A stretch of 64,000 nucleotides of DNA, taken from Mycolicibacterium parafortuitum (GTDB taxonomy: Bacteria > Actinomycetota > Actinomycetes > Mycobacteriales > Mycobacteriaceae). A program made the translations under genes and the position numbers. The stretch covers positions 62,001-126,000 of the forward strand of contig NZ_MVID01000008.1 in the NCBI RefSeq assembly GCF_002086815.1, in the 5' to 3' direction. Under the pieces are notes generated by a model, which worked only from the letters and a program-made list of their open reading frames with translations, had not been told where the DNA came from and did no database searches. Below are positions 20,419-29,200 of the stretch, one piece after another (the stretch's first letter is position 1; every line of letters starts with the position of its first letter).

Positions 20419-20469
20419 GTCTGCCTCCCGGCGTGCTATGGGGTGTCCAGGGTCATACTACCCACCGTT

Positions 20470-20485
20470 CTTACTCTGGAGTAAG
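20470..20485. promoter_or_regulatory. Palindrome CTTACTC-TG-GAGTAAG in the fadA2/fabG4 promoter region
   Basis: Perfect 7-bp arms around a 2-bp centre, 52 bp upstream of the fadA2 start. The size and shape fit a dimeric TetR- or FadR-type operator. The binding protein is unknown. Confidence 0.6.
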
Positions 20486-20503
20486 TTCGTGAGGGACACG
20501 ACA

Positions 20504-20522
20504 GTGCTGGGTAACCCAGCAC
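20504..20522. promoter_or_regulatory. Palindrome GTGCTGGGT-A-ACCCAGCAC upstream of fabG4
   Basis: Perfect 9-bp arms around one base, ending 55 bp before the fabG4 start. It may be a second operator or a hairpin in the fabG4 leader. Its GGGTAAC core also occurs in the fadE5 promoter (15796-15802). Confidence 0.6.
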
Positions 20523-20577
20523 GAGTCGCATGACGGTTTACCCCGATCTCACACAAGTCACCAGAAAGGGCAGCACC

Positions 20578-21939
20578 GTGGCTTCCGATCTTCTCTCCCA
20601 GATCGTCAACTCCGGACCGGGCTCGTTCCTGGCCAAACAGCTCGGCGTGCCGCAGCCTGAGCAGCTGCGCCGCTACAAGCAGGGCGAGCCTCCGCTGGTG
20701 GGTTCGCTGCTGATCGGCGGCGAGGGCCGCGTGGTCGAACCGCTGCGGGCGGCGCTGGCCGACGACTACGACGTCGTCGCCAACAACCTCGGCGGCCGCT
20801 GGGCCGATTCTTTCGGCGGGCTGGTTTACGACGCCACCGGCATCACCGAGCCCGAGGGCCTCAAGGGCCTCTACGAGTTCTTCACCCCCCTGATGCGCAA
20901 CCTCGGCCATTCCGGCCGCGTCGTCGTCATCGGCACCACGCCCGAGGAGACCGGCAGCGTCCACGAGCGCACCGTGCAGCGCGCGCTGGAGGGCTTCACC
21001 CGGTCACTGGCCAAAGAACTGCGCAACGGTTCGACCGCGGCGCTGGTGTACCTGTCGGCCGACGCCAAGCCGGCCGCGACGGGGTTGGAGTCGACGCTGC
21101 GATTCCTGTTGTCGGGCAAATCGGCCTACGTCGACGGGCAGGTCTTCTACGTCGGCGCGGCCGACGCGACCCCGCCCGCCGACTGGGACAAGCCGCTCGA
21201 CGGCAAGGTCGCGGTGGTGACCGGCGCCGCCCGCGGCATCGGCGCGACGATCGCCGAGGTGTTCGCGCGCGACGGCGCCAAGGTCATCGCGGTCGACGTC
21301 GAGCAGGCAGCAGACGCGCTGGCCGAAACCGCGAAGAAGGTCGGCGGCACCGCGCTGACGCTGGACGTGACGGCCGCCGACGCCGTCGACCAGATCGCCG
21401 AGCACGTCCGGGAGCACTACTCGGATTTCGGCGGCAAGGTCGACATCCTGGTCAACAACGCCGGAATCACCCGCGACAAGCTGCTGGCCAACATGGACGA
21501 ATCGCGCTGGGACTCCGTGATCGCGGTGAATCTCATTGCACCGCTTCGGCTTGCCGAGGGCCTTGTGGACAGCGGGCTGATCGGTGACGGCGGCCGGATC
21601 ATCGGGCTCTCGTCGATGGCCGGTATCGCGGGCAATCGCGGCCAGACCAACTACGCGACGACGAAGGCCGGCATGATCGGGCTGACCGACGCACTGGCGC
21701 CGCTGTTCGCCGACAAGAACATCACGATCAACGCGGTCGCCCCCGGTTTCATCGAGACCAAGATGACCGAGGCGATCCCGCTGGCCACCCGCGAGGTGGG
21801 CCGCCGGCTGAACTCGCTGTTCCAGGGTGGCCACCCCGTCGACGTCGCCGAGGCGATCGCGTTCTTCGCCAGCCCGGCGTCGAATGCGGTGACGGGCAAC
21901 ACCATTCGGGTGTGCGGCCAAGCCATGCTGGGGGCTTGA
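20578..21939 (+). CDS. fabG4: 3-oxoacyl-[ACP/CoA] reductase FabG4
   Basis: 453-residue high-molecular-weight FabG, the size of Rv0242c, which reduces 3-ketoacyl thioesters with NADH. GTG 20578 has AAAGGG 8 bases upstream and gives the known N-terminus ([20 protein letters not shown]); an in-frame ATG at 20530 would add 16 unlikely residues. The N-terminal flavodoxin-like domain (about 1-205) is followed by the ketoreductase domain with [13 protein letters not shown]346, Y359 (NYATTKAG) and K363. These sit one residue before the published S347/Y360/K364 of the M. tuberculosis enzyme. htdX starts 2 bp after its stop, so the two form an operon. Confidence 0.95.
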   Translation: MASDLLSQIVNSGPGSFLAKQLGVPQPEQLRRYKQGEPPLVGSLLIGGEGRVVEPLRAALADDYDVVANNLGGRWADSFGGLVYDATGITEPEGLKGLYEFFTPLMRNLGHSGRVVVIGTTPEETGSVHERTVQRALEGFTRSLAKELRNGSTAALVYLSADAKPAATGLESTLRFLLSGKSAYVDGQVFYVGAADATPPADWDKPLDGKVAVVTGAARGIGATIAEVFARDGAKVIAVDVEQAADALAETAKKVGGTALTLDVTAADAVDQIAEHVREHYSDFGGKVDILVNNAGITRDKLLANMDESRWDSVIAVNLIAPLRLAEGLVDSGLIGDGGRIIGLSSMAGIAGNRGQTNYATTKAGMIGLTDALAPLFADKNITINAVAPGFIETKMTEAIPLATREVGRRLNSLFQGGHPVDVAEAIAFFASPASNAVTGNTIRVCGQAMLGA

Positions 21940-21941
21940 GC

Positions 21942-22790
21942 GTGAGCGACAAACAACCGTCGGGGCTGAAGAACCTGGCGCTCGCCGCGGCGGGCGCACT
22001 GCCGTTCGTGCCGCGCGGCGACACCTTGCCGACCCGCCCGCTGACCGTCGAGGACCTGCGCATCGACGCGGACAACGTCGCCGACTACGCCGCGGTGACC
22101 GGCCTGCGCTTCGACAACGCGGTGCCGCTGACGTATCCGTTCGCGCTGACGTTCCCGACCGTGATGCAGTTGATCACCGGGTTCGACTTCCCTTTCGCGG
22201 CAATGGGTTCGGTACACCTGGAGAACCACATCACGCAGTACCGGCCGATCGCGGTGTCCGACACGGTGTCGGTGTCGGTGCGCGCGGACAACATGCGCGA
22301 GCACCGCAGGGGCCTTCTGGTCGACATCCTCACCGACGTCAAGGTCGGCAACGACCTGGCCTGGCAGCAGGTCACCACGTTCCTGCACCAGCAGCGCACC
22401 AGCCTGTCCGGTGAGCCGAAGCCGCCGCCGCAGAAACAACCGAAACTGCCGCCGCCCAACGCGATCCTGAAGATCACGCCGGGCCAGATCCGGCACTACG
22501 CGTCCGTCGGCGGGGACCACAACCCGATCCACACCAACGCCGTCGCGGCGAAGCTGTTCGGGTTCCCGACGGTGATCGCCCACGGGATGTTCAGCGCCGC
22601 AGCGGTTCTGGCGAACATCGAGGGCCAGCTGCCGGACGCGGTCAAATACTCGGTGCGGTTCGCCAAGCCGGTGGTGCTGCCCGCGCGGGCCGGGCTGTAC
22701 GTCGACCGCAACGCCGACGGCTGGGAGCTGACGCTACGTCACCTGACGAAGGGCTACCCGCATCTGACGGGGACGATCACGCCGGCCTGA
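21942..22790 (+). CDS. htdX: 3-hydroxyacyl-thioester dehydratase HtdX
   Basis: 282-residue double hot-dog (R)-hydratase like Rv0241c (280 residues), which interconverts 3-hydroxyacyl and trans-2-enoyl thioesters. The C-terminal hot-dog domain carries the hydratase-2 motif YASVGGDHNPIHTN, with catalytic D192 and H197, followed by FPTVIAHGMFSAA. The N-terminal half (about 30-150) is the non-catalytic hot-dog domain. A proline-rich linker (PKPPPQKQPKLPPP) joins them. GTG 21942 lies just past the fabG4 stop, so translation is probably coupled. FabG4 and HtdX catalyse consecutive steps on the same chain. Confidence 0.94.
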   Translation: MSDKQPSGLKNLALAAAGALPFVPRGDTLPTRPLTVEDLRIDADNVADYAAVTGLRFDNAVPLTYPFALTFPTVMQLITGFDFPFAAMGSVHLENHITQYRPIAVSDTVSVSVRADNMREHRRGLLVDILTDVKVGNDLAWQQVTTFLHQQRTSLSGEPKPPPQKQPKLPPPNAILKITPGQIRHYASVGGDHNPIHTNAVAAKLFGFPTVIAHGMFSAAAVLANIEGQLPDAVKYSVRFAKPVVLPARAGLYVDRNADGWELTLRHLTKGYPHLTGTITPA

Positions 22791-22835
22791 CATCGGCACG
22801 TTTACCGACCGACGGAGTCGGCTACTGCTGTGACC

Positions 22836-23492
22836 ATGGTCACACATCGTCGGTTCGGTACTTCTCTGGCATGCGCCGCGGCGCTGGGCACCCTCGCACT
22901 GGCGGGGTGTTCGTCGGGGGGTGGGGGTGATGCGGCGTCCCCCTCCGCCGCGACATCCCCCTCCTCCGCGACGGGCCAACCACAAACGATGGCGACCACC
23001 GCCATGAGTCCCACGGGCGCGCCGACCCCAGCCCCGGCGCCGGCGGCCGGCCCTGGGCCGGACGCCGACCTCGCCACCACGACCTTCCCGGTCGGGCTGG
23101 ACCAAGCCCTCGCGGTCGCCGATCAGACCGTGCCCGGCGGGATCGTCACCAAGATCGAGCTGACCTTCGAGCGCCCCGCGAACGCATGGGTGTGGAAGAT
23201 CGACACACAGCAGAACACCGACCAGCACGAGATCACGATCGACGCCCAGTCGGCCCAGGTGATCGCCGACGACCGAGACCAGGAGCTGTCGGCGCCCGTC
23301 GCGGTGGATCCGCGGAAGTTGACGCCCGCGGACGCGGCGGCGCGGGCGACCGCCCTGTTACCGGGATCGGTGGCCGAATGGACCCTGGAGTACGACGACG
23401 GTGTGCAGCGCTACTCCGTCGACATCCGCACCGGCAACACCACCGAGGACGTCAACGTGGACGTCAACTCCGGTACGGCCTACCGCGACTAG
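22836..23492 (+). CDS. PepSY-domain lipoprotein
   Basis: 218-residue exported lipoprotein. The signal peptide ends in a lipobox LALAGC, with C25 as the lipidation site. A low-complexity Ser/Ala/Pro-rich linker follows (about 26-70), then two PepSY-like repeats, one around WVWKIDTQQNTDQHEITIDAQSAQVI and one near the end (WTLEYDDGVQRYSVDIRT). PepSY modules are often found in secreted peptidase inhibitors or envelope sensors; nothing more specific can be said. ATG 22836 is used; GTG 22830 is possible. It follows htdX by 45 bp on the same strand and overlaps no neighbour. Confidence 0.75.
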   Translation: MVTHRRFGTSLACAAALGTLALAGCSSGGGGDAASPSAATSPSSATGQPQTMATTAMSPTGAPTPAPAPAAGPGPDADLATTTFPVGLDQALAVADQTVPGGIVTKIELTFERPANAWVWKIDTQQNTDQHEITIDAQSAQVIADDRDQELSAPVAVDPRKLTPADAAARATALLPGSVAEWTLEYDDGVQRYSVDIRTGNTTEDVNVDVNSGTAYRD

Positions 23493-24122
23493 CTAGCTGG
23501 AGATGACCGCGGTCGCGTCCACGTCCTGACTCGACGGCGCGCCCTTGAGGCCCCGCCAGAACAGGTTGATCATCAGCTCCGATGCCTCCTGGACGTCGGC
23601 GTCGCCGGTGCTGACCCGCGACGCGATCGCCTCGCCCGCGCCGACGAGCGCCACGGCCATCAACTCGAAGTCGATGTCCGGGTCCGGATTCTTGGTGCCC
23701 GAGCGCAGCAGCCGCCCGACGATCTCGATGATGCGTTCCCGGCCCTCGCGCACGGTGTGGGCGAACGCCTGCGAGCTCGTGGCCTGGGTGTAGAGCACCA
23801 TCCACGACGCCCGGTTCGCGTCGATGTAGTTCAGGAATGCCAGCACCGCGGTGCGCAGGAGTTCCTTCGGGGCCGCGGTGAAGTCGATGTTGCTGTTGAC
23901 CTCGTCGACGAACCGGGTCAGCTCACGGTCCAGGCACGCCCCGAACAACTCCTCCTTGGAGCCGTAGTAGAGGTACAGCATCGGCTTGCTGATCTGCGCC
24001 TCGGCCGCGATCGCGTCCATCGAGGTCTCGTGGTAACCGTTGACCGAGAAGATCTCCACGGCCGCGTCCAGCATCTGTTGCTCACGCACAGCACGCGGCA
24101 ACCGCTTGGTTCCACCTGCCAT
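23493..24122 (-). CDS. TetR-family transcriptional regulator (Rv0238-like)
   Basis: 209 residues. The N-terminal DNA-binding domain (about 12-58) reads MLDAAVEIFSVNGYHETSMDAIAAEA, then ISKPMLYLYYGSKEELF, a textbook TetR helix-turn-helix. The C-terminal ligand/dimer domain is helical. Its place between lpqI and htdX matches Rv0238. It lies 67 bp downstream of lpqI on the same strand, so it may share the lpqI transcript. It is a candidate for the nearby palindromes at 20470 and 20504, but that is only proximity. Ligand unknown. Confidence 0.9.
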   Translation of the reverse strand: MAGGTKRLPRAVREQQMLDAAVEIFSVNGYHETSMDAIAAEAQISKPMLYLYYGSKEELFGACLDRELTRFVDEVNSNIDFTAAPKELLRTAVLAFLNYIDANRASWMVLYTQATSSQAFAHTVREGRERIIEIVGRLLRSGTKNPDPDIDFELMAVALVGAGEAIASRVSTGDADVQEASELMINLFWRGLKGAPSSQDVDATAVISS

Positions 24123-24189
24123 GTGTGTACCTTCCTGACCGATCAGCGATGCTCGCGTGCTCAGACCAGGGTAAGCAATCGCGGGCCGA

Positions 24190-25404
24190 TCAGCCGCCGC
24201 ACCGCGGCGACGGACCCTTCATCGCGACGATCCGGGACACCGCGGCGTCGACCCCGGACATCGTCAACTCACCGTCGCCGACCGCCTTCTCCAGCCGGTC
24301 CAGCACCGCGGGCACCTCCCCGGTCGACAGCCACAGCGCGACGTCGGCACCGGCCTGCAGCGCGCGCAGCACCGCGTCGGGGACGCCGAGTCGGGCCGAG
24401 ATCGCCTGCATCCCGGACAGGTCGTCGGTGAAGACCACCCCGCCGAACGGCGGACCGCCGTAGCCGCCGGAGCGCAGCAGTGCGTAGGCCTGCGGGCTGA
24501 GGCTGGCCGGCTCGTTGCCGGTCAGGCCGGGCACCTCGATGTGGCCGACCATCACGCCGACCGGCGCCTGCGTGGTCAGGGTCCGGTACGGGACCAGGTC
24601 GTGGTTCTTGAGTGCCTCGATCGACGGCGTGGATGCGCTGCCGGTGTGGGTGTCGCCCGACCCCGAACCATGGCCAGGGAAGTGCTTGAGCACCGGCAGC
24701 ACCCCGGCGTCCCGCAGGCCACGGGCGTACGCACCGGCGTAGTCGGTCACGGTGGTCGGGTCGGCACCGAACGAGCGGTCGCCGATGACGCTGTTGTCGG
24801 GGGCGTCGGTGACATCCACGACGGGCGCGAAGTCGATGGTGATGCCGAGGCCGCGCATCTTCGCGCCACGGTCCCGGGCGATCGCGTAGACCTCGTCGGG
24901 CGTCTTGGTCTGGGCCAGCACCCGCGCGGACGGCTGGCTGCCGATCAGCCCGGACAGCCGGGACACCCGGCCGCCCTCCTCGTCGACGCTGACCGCCAGC
25001 GGCAGCGGGCCGGAGTTGGCGATGTCGGGCAGGGATCCGTCGGTCAGCATCGACTGATCGGTCCAGCTGCCGACCATGATGCCGCCGACGCGGTACTCGG
25101 CGGCTGCGGTGCGGGCGTCGGCCGCCCCGGTCACCCCGACCATCAACAGCTGCGCGAGCTTGTCGCGCGTCGACATCGCCGCGACGGCCGCGGCCGGGTC
25201 ACCGCACACCGGTGCGGCGGGCGGGACGGGTGCGGGAGCCTCGGGCAGACCCTGGGCGGTGCCCGCGGTCAGAGACGGGCCCTGCACGGCCTCGACGGAT
25301 GGTTCATGCTGGTCAGCCCCGGTCGACGAGGTACATCCGACCAGCAGTGCCGACGCCGCCAGCACTCCGATCAGGGCGTTCGGAACGGTCCTTGGTGCGG
25401 GCAT
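24190..25404 (-). CDS. lpqI: Lipoprotein glycoside hydrolase family 3, LpqI
   Basis: 404-residue lipoprotein beta-N-acetylglucosaminidase (NagZ type) that trims muropeptides during cell-wall turnover, matching Rv0237. The signal peptide ends in the lipobox LLVGC (C24). The GH3 domain has the NagZ signature KHFPGHG (240-246), followed by GSGDTHTGS, and the nucleophile region VVFTDDLSGM (D327/D328). The C-terminus is short, as expected for NagZ enzymes without the second GH3 domain. ATG 25404 is used; GTG 12 bases upstream is an alternative. Confidence 0.92.
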   Translation of the reverse strand: MPAPRTVPNALIGVLAASALLVGCTSSTGADQHEPSVEAVQGPSLTAGTAQGLPEAPAPVPPAAPVCGDPAAAVAAMSTRDKLAQLLMVGVTGAADARTAAAEYRVGGIMVGSWTDQSMLTDGSLPDIANSGPLPLAVSVDEEGGRVSRLSGLIGSQPSARVLAQTKTPDEVYAIARDRGAKMRGLGITIDFAPVVDVTDAPDNSVIGDRSFGADPTTVTDYAGAYARGLRDAGVLPVLKHFPGHGSGSGDTHTGSASTPSIEALKNHDLVPYRTLTTQAPVGVMVGHIEVPGLTGNEPASLSPQAYALLRSGGYGGPPFGGVVFTDDLSGMQAISARLGVPDAVLRALQAGADVALWLSTGEVPAVLDRLEKAVGDGELTMSGVDAAVSRIVAMKGPSPRCGG

Positions 25405-25447
25405 ACGTTCTGACACTAATAGGAGCGCAGGTCGTGTCCTAGCCCGT

Positions 25448-25463
25448 CCCCGGCGCGCCGGGG
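25448..25463. repeat. Perfect 16-bp GC palindrome between lpqI and the stress-protein gene
   Basis: CCCCGGCGCGCCGGGG, followed at once by a GGGGCCCC-TAA-CCGGGGCC stretch. It lies in the 148-bp divergent promoter region. Given the high GC of the genome, function is uncertain. Confidence 0.35.
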
Positions 25464-25552
25464 CCCCTAACCGGGGCCTGAAAACGGCGCTGAACTTCGG
25501 CCGCGACCAAATATCCTGGTCGTCAGTGGTGGACAGCGAACAGGAGCGGTCG

Positions 25553-26038
25553 ATGGCGAGCCCCGTGCCCAAGGACAAGAAGACGGTGCTGCTGATCGCG
25601 TTCGACGGCTCCCGCACGGCACGGCGCGCGGTGCAGTACGCCGGCCGCTTCCTGACCGCCGACCGGGCCGTGGTGCTGACCGTGTGGTCCCCGATGGACC
25701 GCGGATCCGACCCCGGGAACTACGACTACGACCTCGACGGGCCACCCGATCCGCGCGACGACGAACTCGACATCGCGCTCGCGGAGGCGCAACGGATCAA
25801 CGACGAAGGGGTGGAGCTCGCGGTCGGCGCCGGCCTGCCTGCCGAGCCGATGCGCCGGGCCGTCACCTACACCGTCTGGCAGTCGATCATCGAGGCCGCC
25901 GACGAACTCGACGCCGATCTGATCATCACCGGCACCCGCGCCACCACCGGTTTCCGGTCGCTGCTGCAGTCCAGCGTGGCCGACCACGTGATGCGCCGCG
26001 GCCACCGCCCGGTGCTCATCGTGCCGCCGGAACCGTAG
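25553..26038 (+). CDS. Universal stress protein (UspA family)
   Basis: 161-residue single-domain Usp. It starts with the beta-strand VLLIAFDGSRTARRAVQYAGRFL (about 12-34) and ends with the nucleotide-loop region ADLIITGTRATTGFRSLLQSSVADHVMRRGHRPVLIVPP, where the TGTRATTG-x9-S pattern resembles the G-x2-G-x9-G(S/T) ATP-binding loop. ATG 25553 has AGGAG 7 bases upstream. An inverted repeat CGACCA-7-TGGTCG (25504-25522) lies in its promoter; it does not match the DosR box. It is the first gene of a rightward run into aftD. Confidence 0.88.
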   Translation: MASPVPKDKKTVLLIAFDGSRTARRAVQYAGRFLTADRAVVLTVWSPMDRGSDPGNYDYDLDGPPDPRDDELDIALAEAQRINDEGVELAVGAGLPAEPMRRAVTYTVWQSIIEAADELDADLIITGTRATTGFRSLLQSSVADHVMRRGHRPVLIVPPEP

Positions 26039-26062
26039 CTCCCGCATGCTAGGTTGGGCCGC

Positions 26063-26236
26063 ATGGATCGGTTCCTCGTACCCGCCGCGGCCAGCATTGT
26101 CGTCGGCCTGCTGCTGGGCGCGGCAGCCGTGTTCGGGGTGACGTTGATGGTGCAGCAGGACACGAAGCCGCCGCTGCAAGCGGGCGACCCGGCGTCATCG
26201 GTGCTCAACAGGGTCGAGTACGGCGACCGCACCTAA
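26063..26236 (+). CDS. DUF2613 small membrane peptide (Rv0236A-like)
   Basis: 57-residue peptide, the same size as Rv0236A, found just upstream of aftD in mycobacteria. One hydrophobic helix (about residues 5-30, LVPAAASIVVGLLLGAAAVFGVTLMV) is followed by a short polar tail ending VLNRVEYGDRT. It lies 24 bp after the stress-protein gene and directly before aftD; translation of aftD may be coupled to it. Function unknown; the fixed position next to aftD suggests a link to arabinan synthesis. Confidence 0.85.
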   Translation: MDRFLVPAAASIVVGLLLGAAAVFGVTLMVQQDTKPPLQAGDPASSVLNRVEYGDRT

Positions 26237-26243
26237 TCCGGCC

Positions 26244-29200
26244 ATCGAGCGTCCCACCGCCCAGCCGCTGTCGCGGCGCTGGCTCTGGGTAGCCGCCGCG
26301 GCGGCCCTGGTCCTGACTTTCGCCCAGTCTCCGGGCCAGATCTCCCCTGACACCAAGCTCGATCTCACCGCCAATCCGCTGCGCTTCCTCGCGCGCGCGT
26401 TCAACCTGTGGAACAGCGAGCTGCCGTTCGGGCAGGCGCAGAACCAGGCCTACGGTTACCTGTTCCCGCACGGCACGTTCTTCCTCGCCGGTGACGTCCT
26501 CGGCGTTCCTGGCTGGGTCACCCAGCGGCTCTGGTGGGCGCTGCTGCTGGTCGTCGGGTTCTGGGGTGTGCTGCGCGTGGCCGAGGCACTCGGCATCGGG
26601 ACCACGCCGTCGCGGGTGATCGGCGCGCTCGCGTACGCGTTGTCGCCGCGTGTGCTGACCACCCTCGGCGCGATCTCCTCGGAGACGCTGCCGATGATGC
26701 TGGCGCCGTGGGTGCTGTTGCCGGTGGTGCTGGCTTTGCAGGGACGCAAGGACGGGGCAGGCGACGGGCACGGCGACAGCCGTGTCCGGATGCTGGCGGC
26801 CCGTTCGGCGCTGGCGATCGCACTGATGGGGGCGGTCAACGCGGTCGCGACGCTGACCGCATGCCTGTGCGCGGCGGTGTGGCTGCTGTGCCACCGGCCG
26901 AACCGGACGTGGTGGCGGTTCGTGGCGTGGTGGCTGCCGTGCGTCGCGCTCGCGGTGGCGTGGTGGGTGGTCGCGCTGCTGCATCTGGGCCGCATCAGCC
27001 CGCCGTTCCTCGACTTCATCGAATCCTCGGGCGTCACCACGCAGTGGATGTCGCTGACCGAGATGCTGCGCGGCACCGGGGCGTGGACGCCGTACGTCGC
27101 GCCGAGCGCGACCGCGGGCGCGCCGCTGGTGACGGGCACGGTCGCGGTGCTGGCCACCTCCCTGGTCGCGGCGGCGGGGCTGGCCGGGCTGGCGATGACG
27201 CGGATGCCCGGCCGCGGCCGGCTGATCACCATGCTGATGGTCGGCGTCGTCCTGCTGGCGGCGACCTACTCCGGTGGGCTGGGGTCCCCGTTCGCGCACG
27301 CGATCCAGATGTTCCTCGACGCCGACGGCACCCCGCTGCGCAATCTGCACAAGCTCGACCCGATGTTGCGGCTGCCGCTGGCGCTGGGGCTCGCGCACCT
27401 GCTGGGGCGGGTGCCGTTACCGGGCAGTGTGCCGCGCCCGGTGTGGCGTCGGGCGTTCGCGCATCCGGAGAACGACAAGCGGGTCGCCGTCGGCATCGTG
27501 GTGCTGTCGGCGCTGACCGCCGCGACGGCACTGGCCTGGGCCGGACGGTTGACACCCCCCGGGGCGTTCGACGCGATCCCGCAGTACTGGCACGACACCG
27601 CGAACTGGCTGGACGAGAACAACACCGACGGCCGGGTGCTGGTCGCCCCGGGTGCCCCGTTCGCCACCCAGGTGTGGGGCAACAGCCACGACGAGCCGCT
27701 GCAGGTGCTCGGCGCCAGCGCGTGGGGGGTACGGGACTCGATCCCGCTGAACCCGCCGGAGACCATCCGCGCGCTGGATTCGGTGCAGCGGCTCTTCGCG
27801 GCGGGCCGCCCGTCCGCCGGACTGGCCGACACCCTTGCCCGGCAGGGCATCTCGTATGTCGTGGTGCGCAACGACCTGGATCCGGAGACGTCGCGCTCGG
27901 CGCGGCCGATCCTGGTGCACCGCGCCGTCGACGGCTCACCCGGCCTGACCAGGGTCGCCTCGTTCGGCGACCCGGTCGGGCCGGGAACACTGGAGGGATT
28001 CGTCGCCGACAGCGGCCTGCGGCCCCGCTACCCGGCGGTGGAGATCTACCGCGTCGATGCCCCCGGGTCGATGAAACCGTATGTGGCCGAAGCGGATACG
28101 CTGGCGCGTGTCGACGGTGGGCCCGAATCGCTCCTGCGCCTCGACGAGCGGCGGCGGCTGACCGGGAAGCCGCCGCTGGGACCGATGCTGCTGACCCAGG
28201 ACGCGCTGCGCGCCGGCCTGGACGCACCGCTGGTCACCGTCACCGACACCCCGACCGCACGCGAGACCGACTACGGCCGTGTCGACGACCACTCGTCGGC
28301 GATCCGCGGGCCCGACGACGCGCGTCACACCTTCAACCGGGTGCCCGACTACCCGTCCGACGGCGCCGAGTTGGTGTACGGGCGATGGGGCGGTGGCCGC
28401 GTCACCGTGTCCAGTGCGGCATCGGATTCCACGGCGCTGCCCAATGTCTCGCCGTCGTCGGGGCCCGCGGCCGCCGTCGACGGGGACGCGTCGACCAGCT
28501 GGGTGTCCAACGCGCTGCAGACCGCCGTCGGCCAATGGCTGCAGGTCGATTTCGACCATCCGGTCACCAACGCCACCCTGACGATCACCCCGAGCGCGAC
28601 CGCGGTCGGCGCGCAGGTGCGCAGGCTTGAGGTCTCGACCGTCAACGGCACCACGTCGGTCCGGTTCGACCAGGCCGGTAAGCCGTTGACCGTCGCACTT
28701 CCCTACGGCGAGTCACCGTGGGTGCGCATCACCGCCACCGGGACCGACGACGGGTCGCCCGGGGTGCAGTTCGGCATCACAGACATCAACGTCACGCAGT
28801 ACGACGCCAACGGGTTCGCCCATCCGGTGGCTCTGCGCCACACCGTCGTCGTGCCGCCGCCCGATCCGAATTCGGCGGTGGCGCTGTGGGATCTCGGGTC
28901 CGAGTTGCTCGGCCGCGCCGGATGCGCCGACAGTCCCACCGGGACGCGGTGTGCGGCGGCGATGGCCCTGGCTTCGGAGGAACCGGTGAACCTGAGCCGG
29001 ACGCTGAACGTGCCGGCGCCGACGGCGGTGACGCCGACGGTGTGGGTGCGGGCCCGGCAGGGGCCCGCACTGGCCGATCTGGTGGCCCAACCGGGCGCGA
29101 CGCGGGCCGTGGGCGACGCCGACCCGATCGACGTGCTCGGCTCCGCCTACGCCGCCGCCGACGGCGACCCCGGCACGTCCTGGACCGCGCCGCAGCGCAC

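Noticed and set aside
25504..25522. A DosR box upstream of the universal stress protein gene
   Set aside because: The dyad CGACCA-7-TGGTCG lacks the GGGAC...GTCCC core of the DosR consensus.
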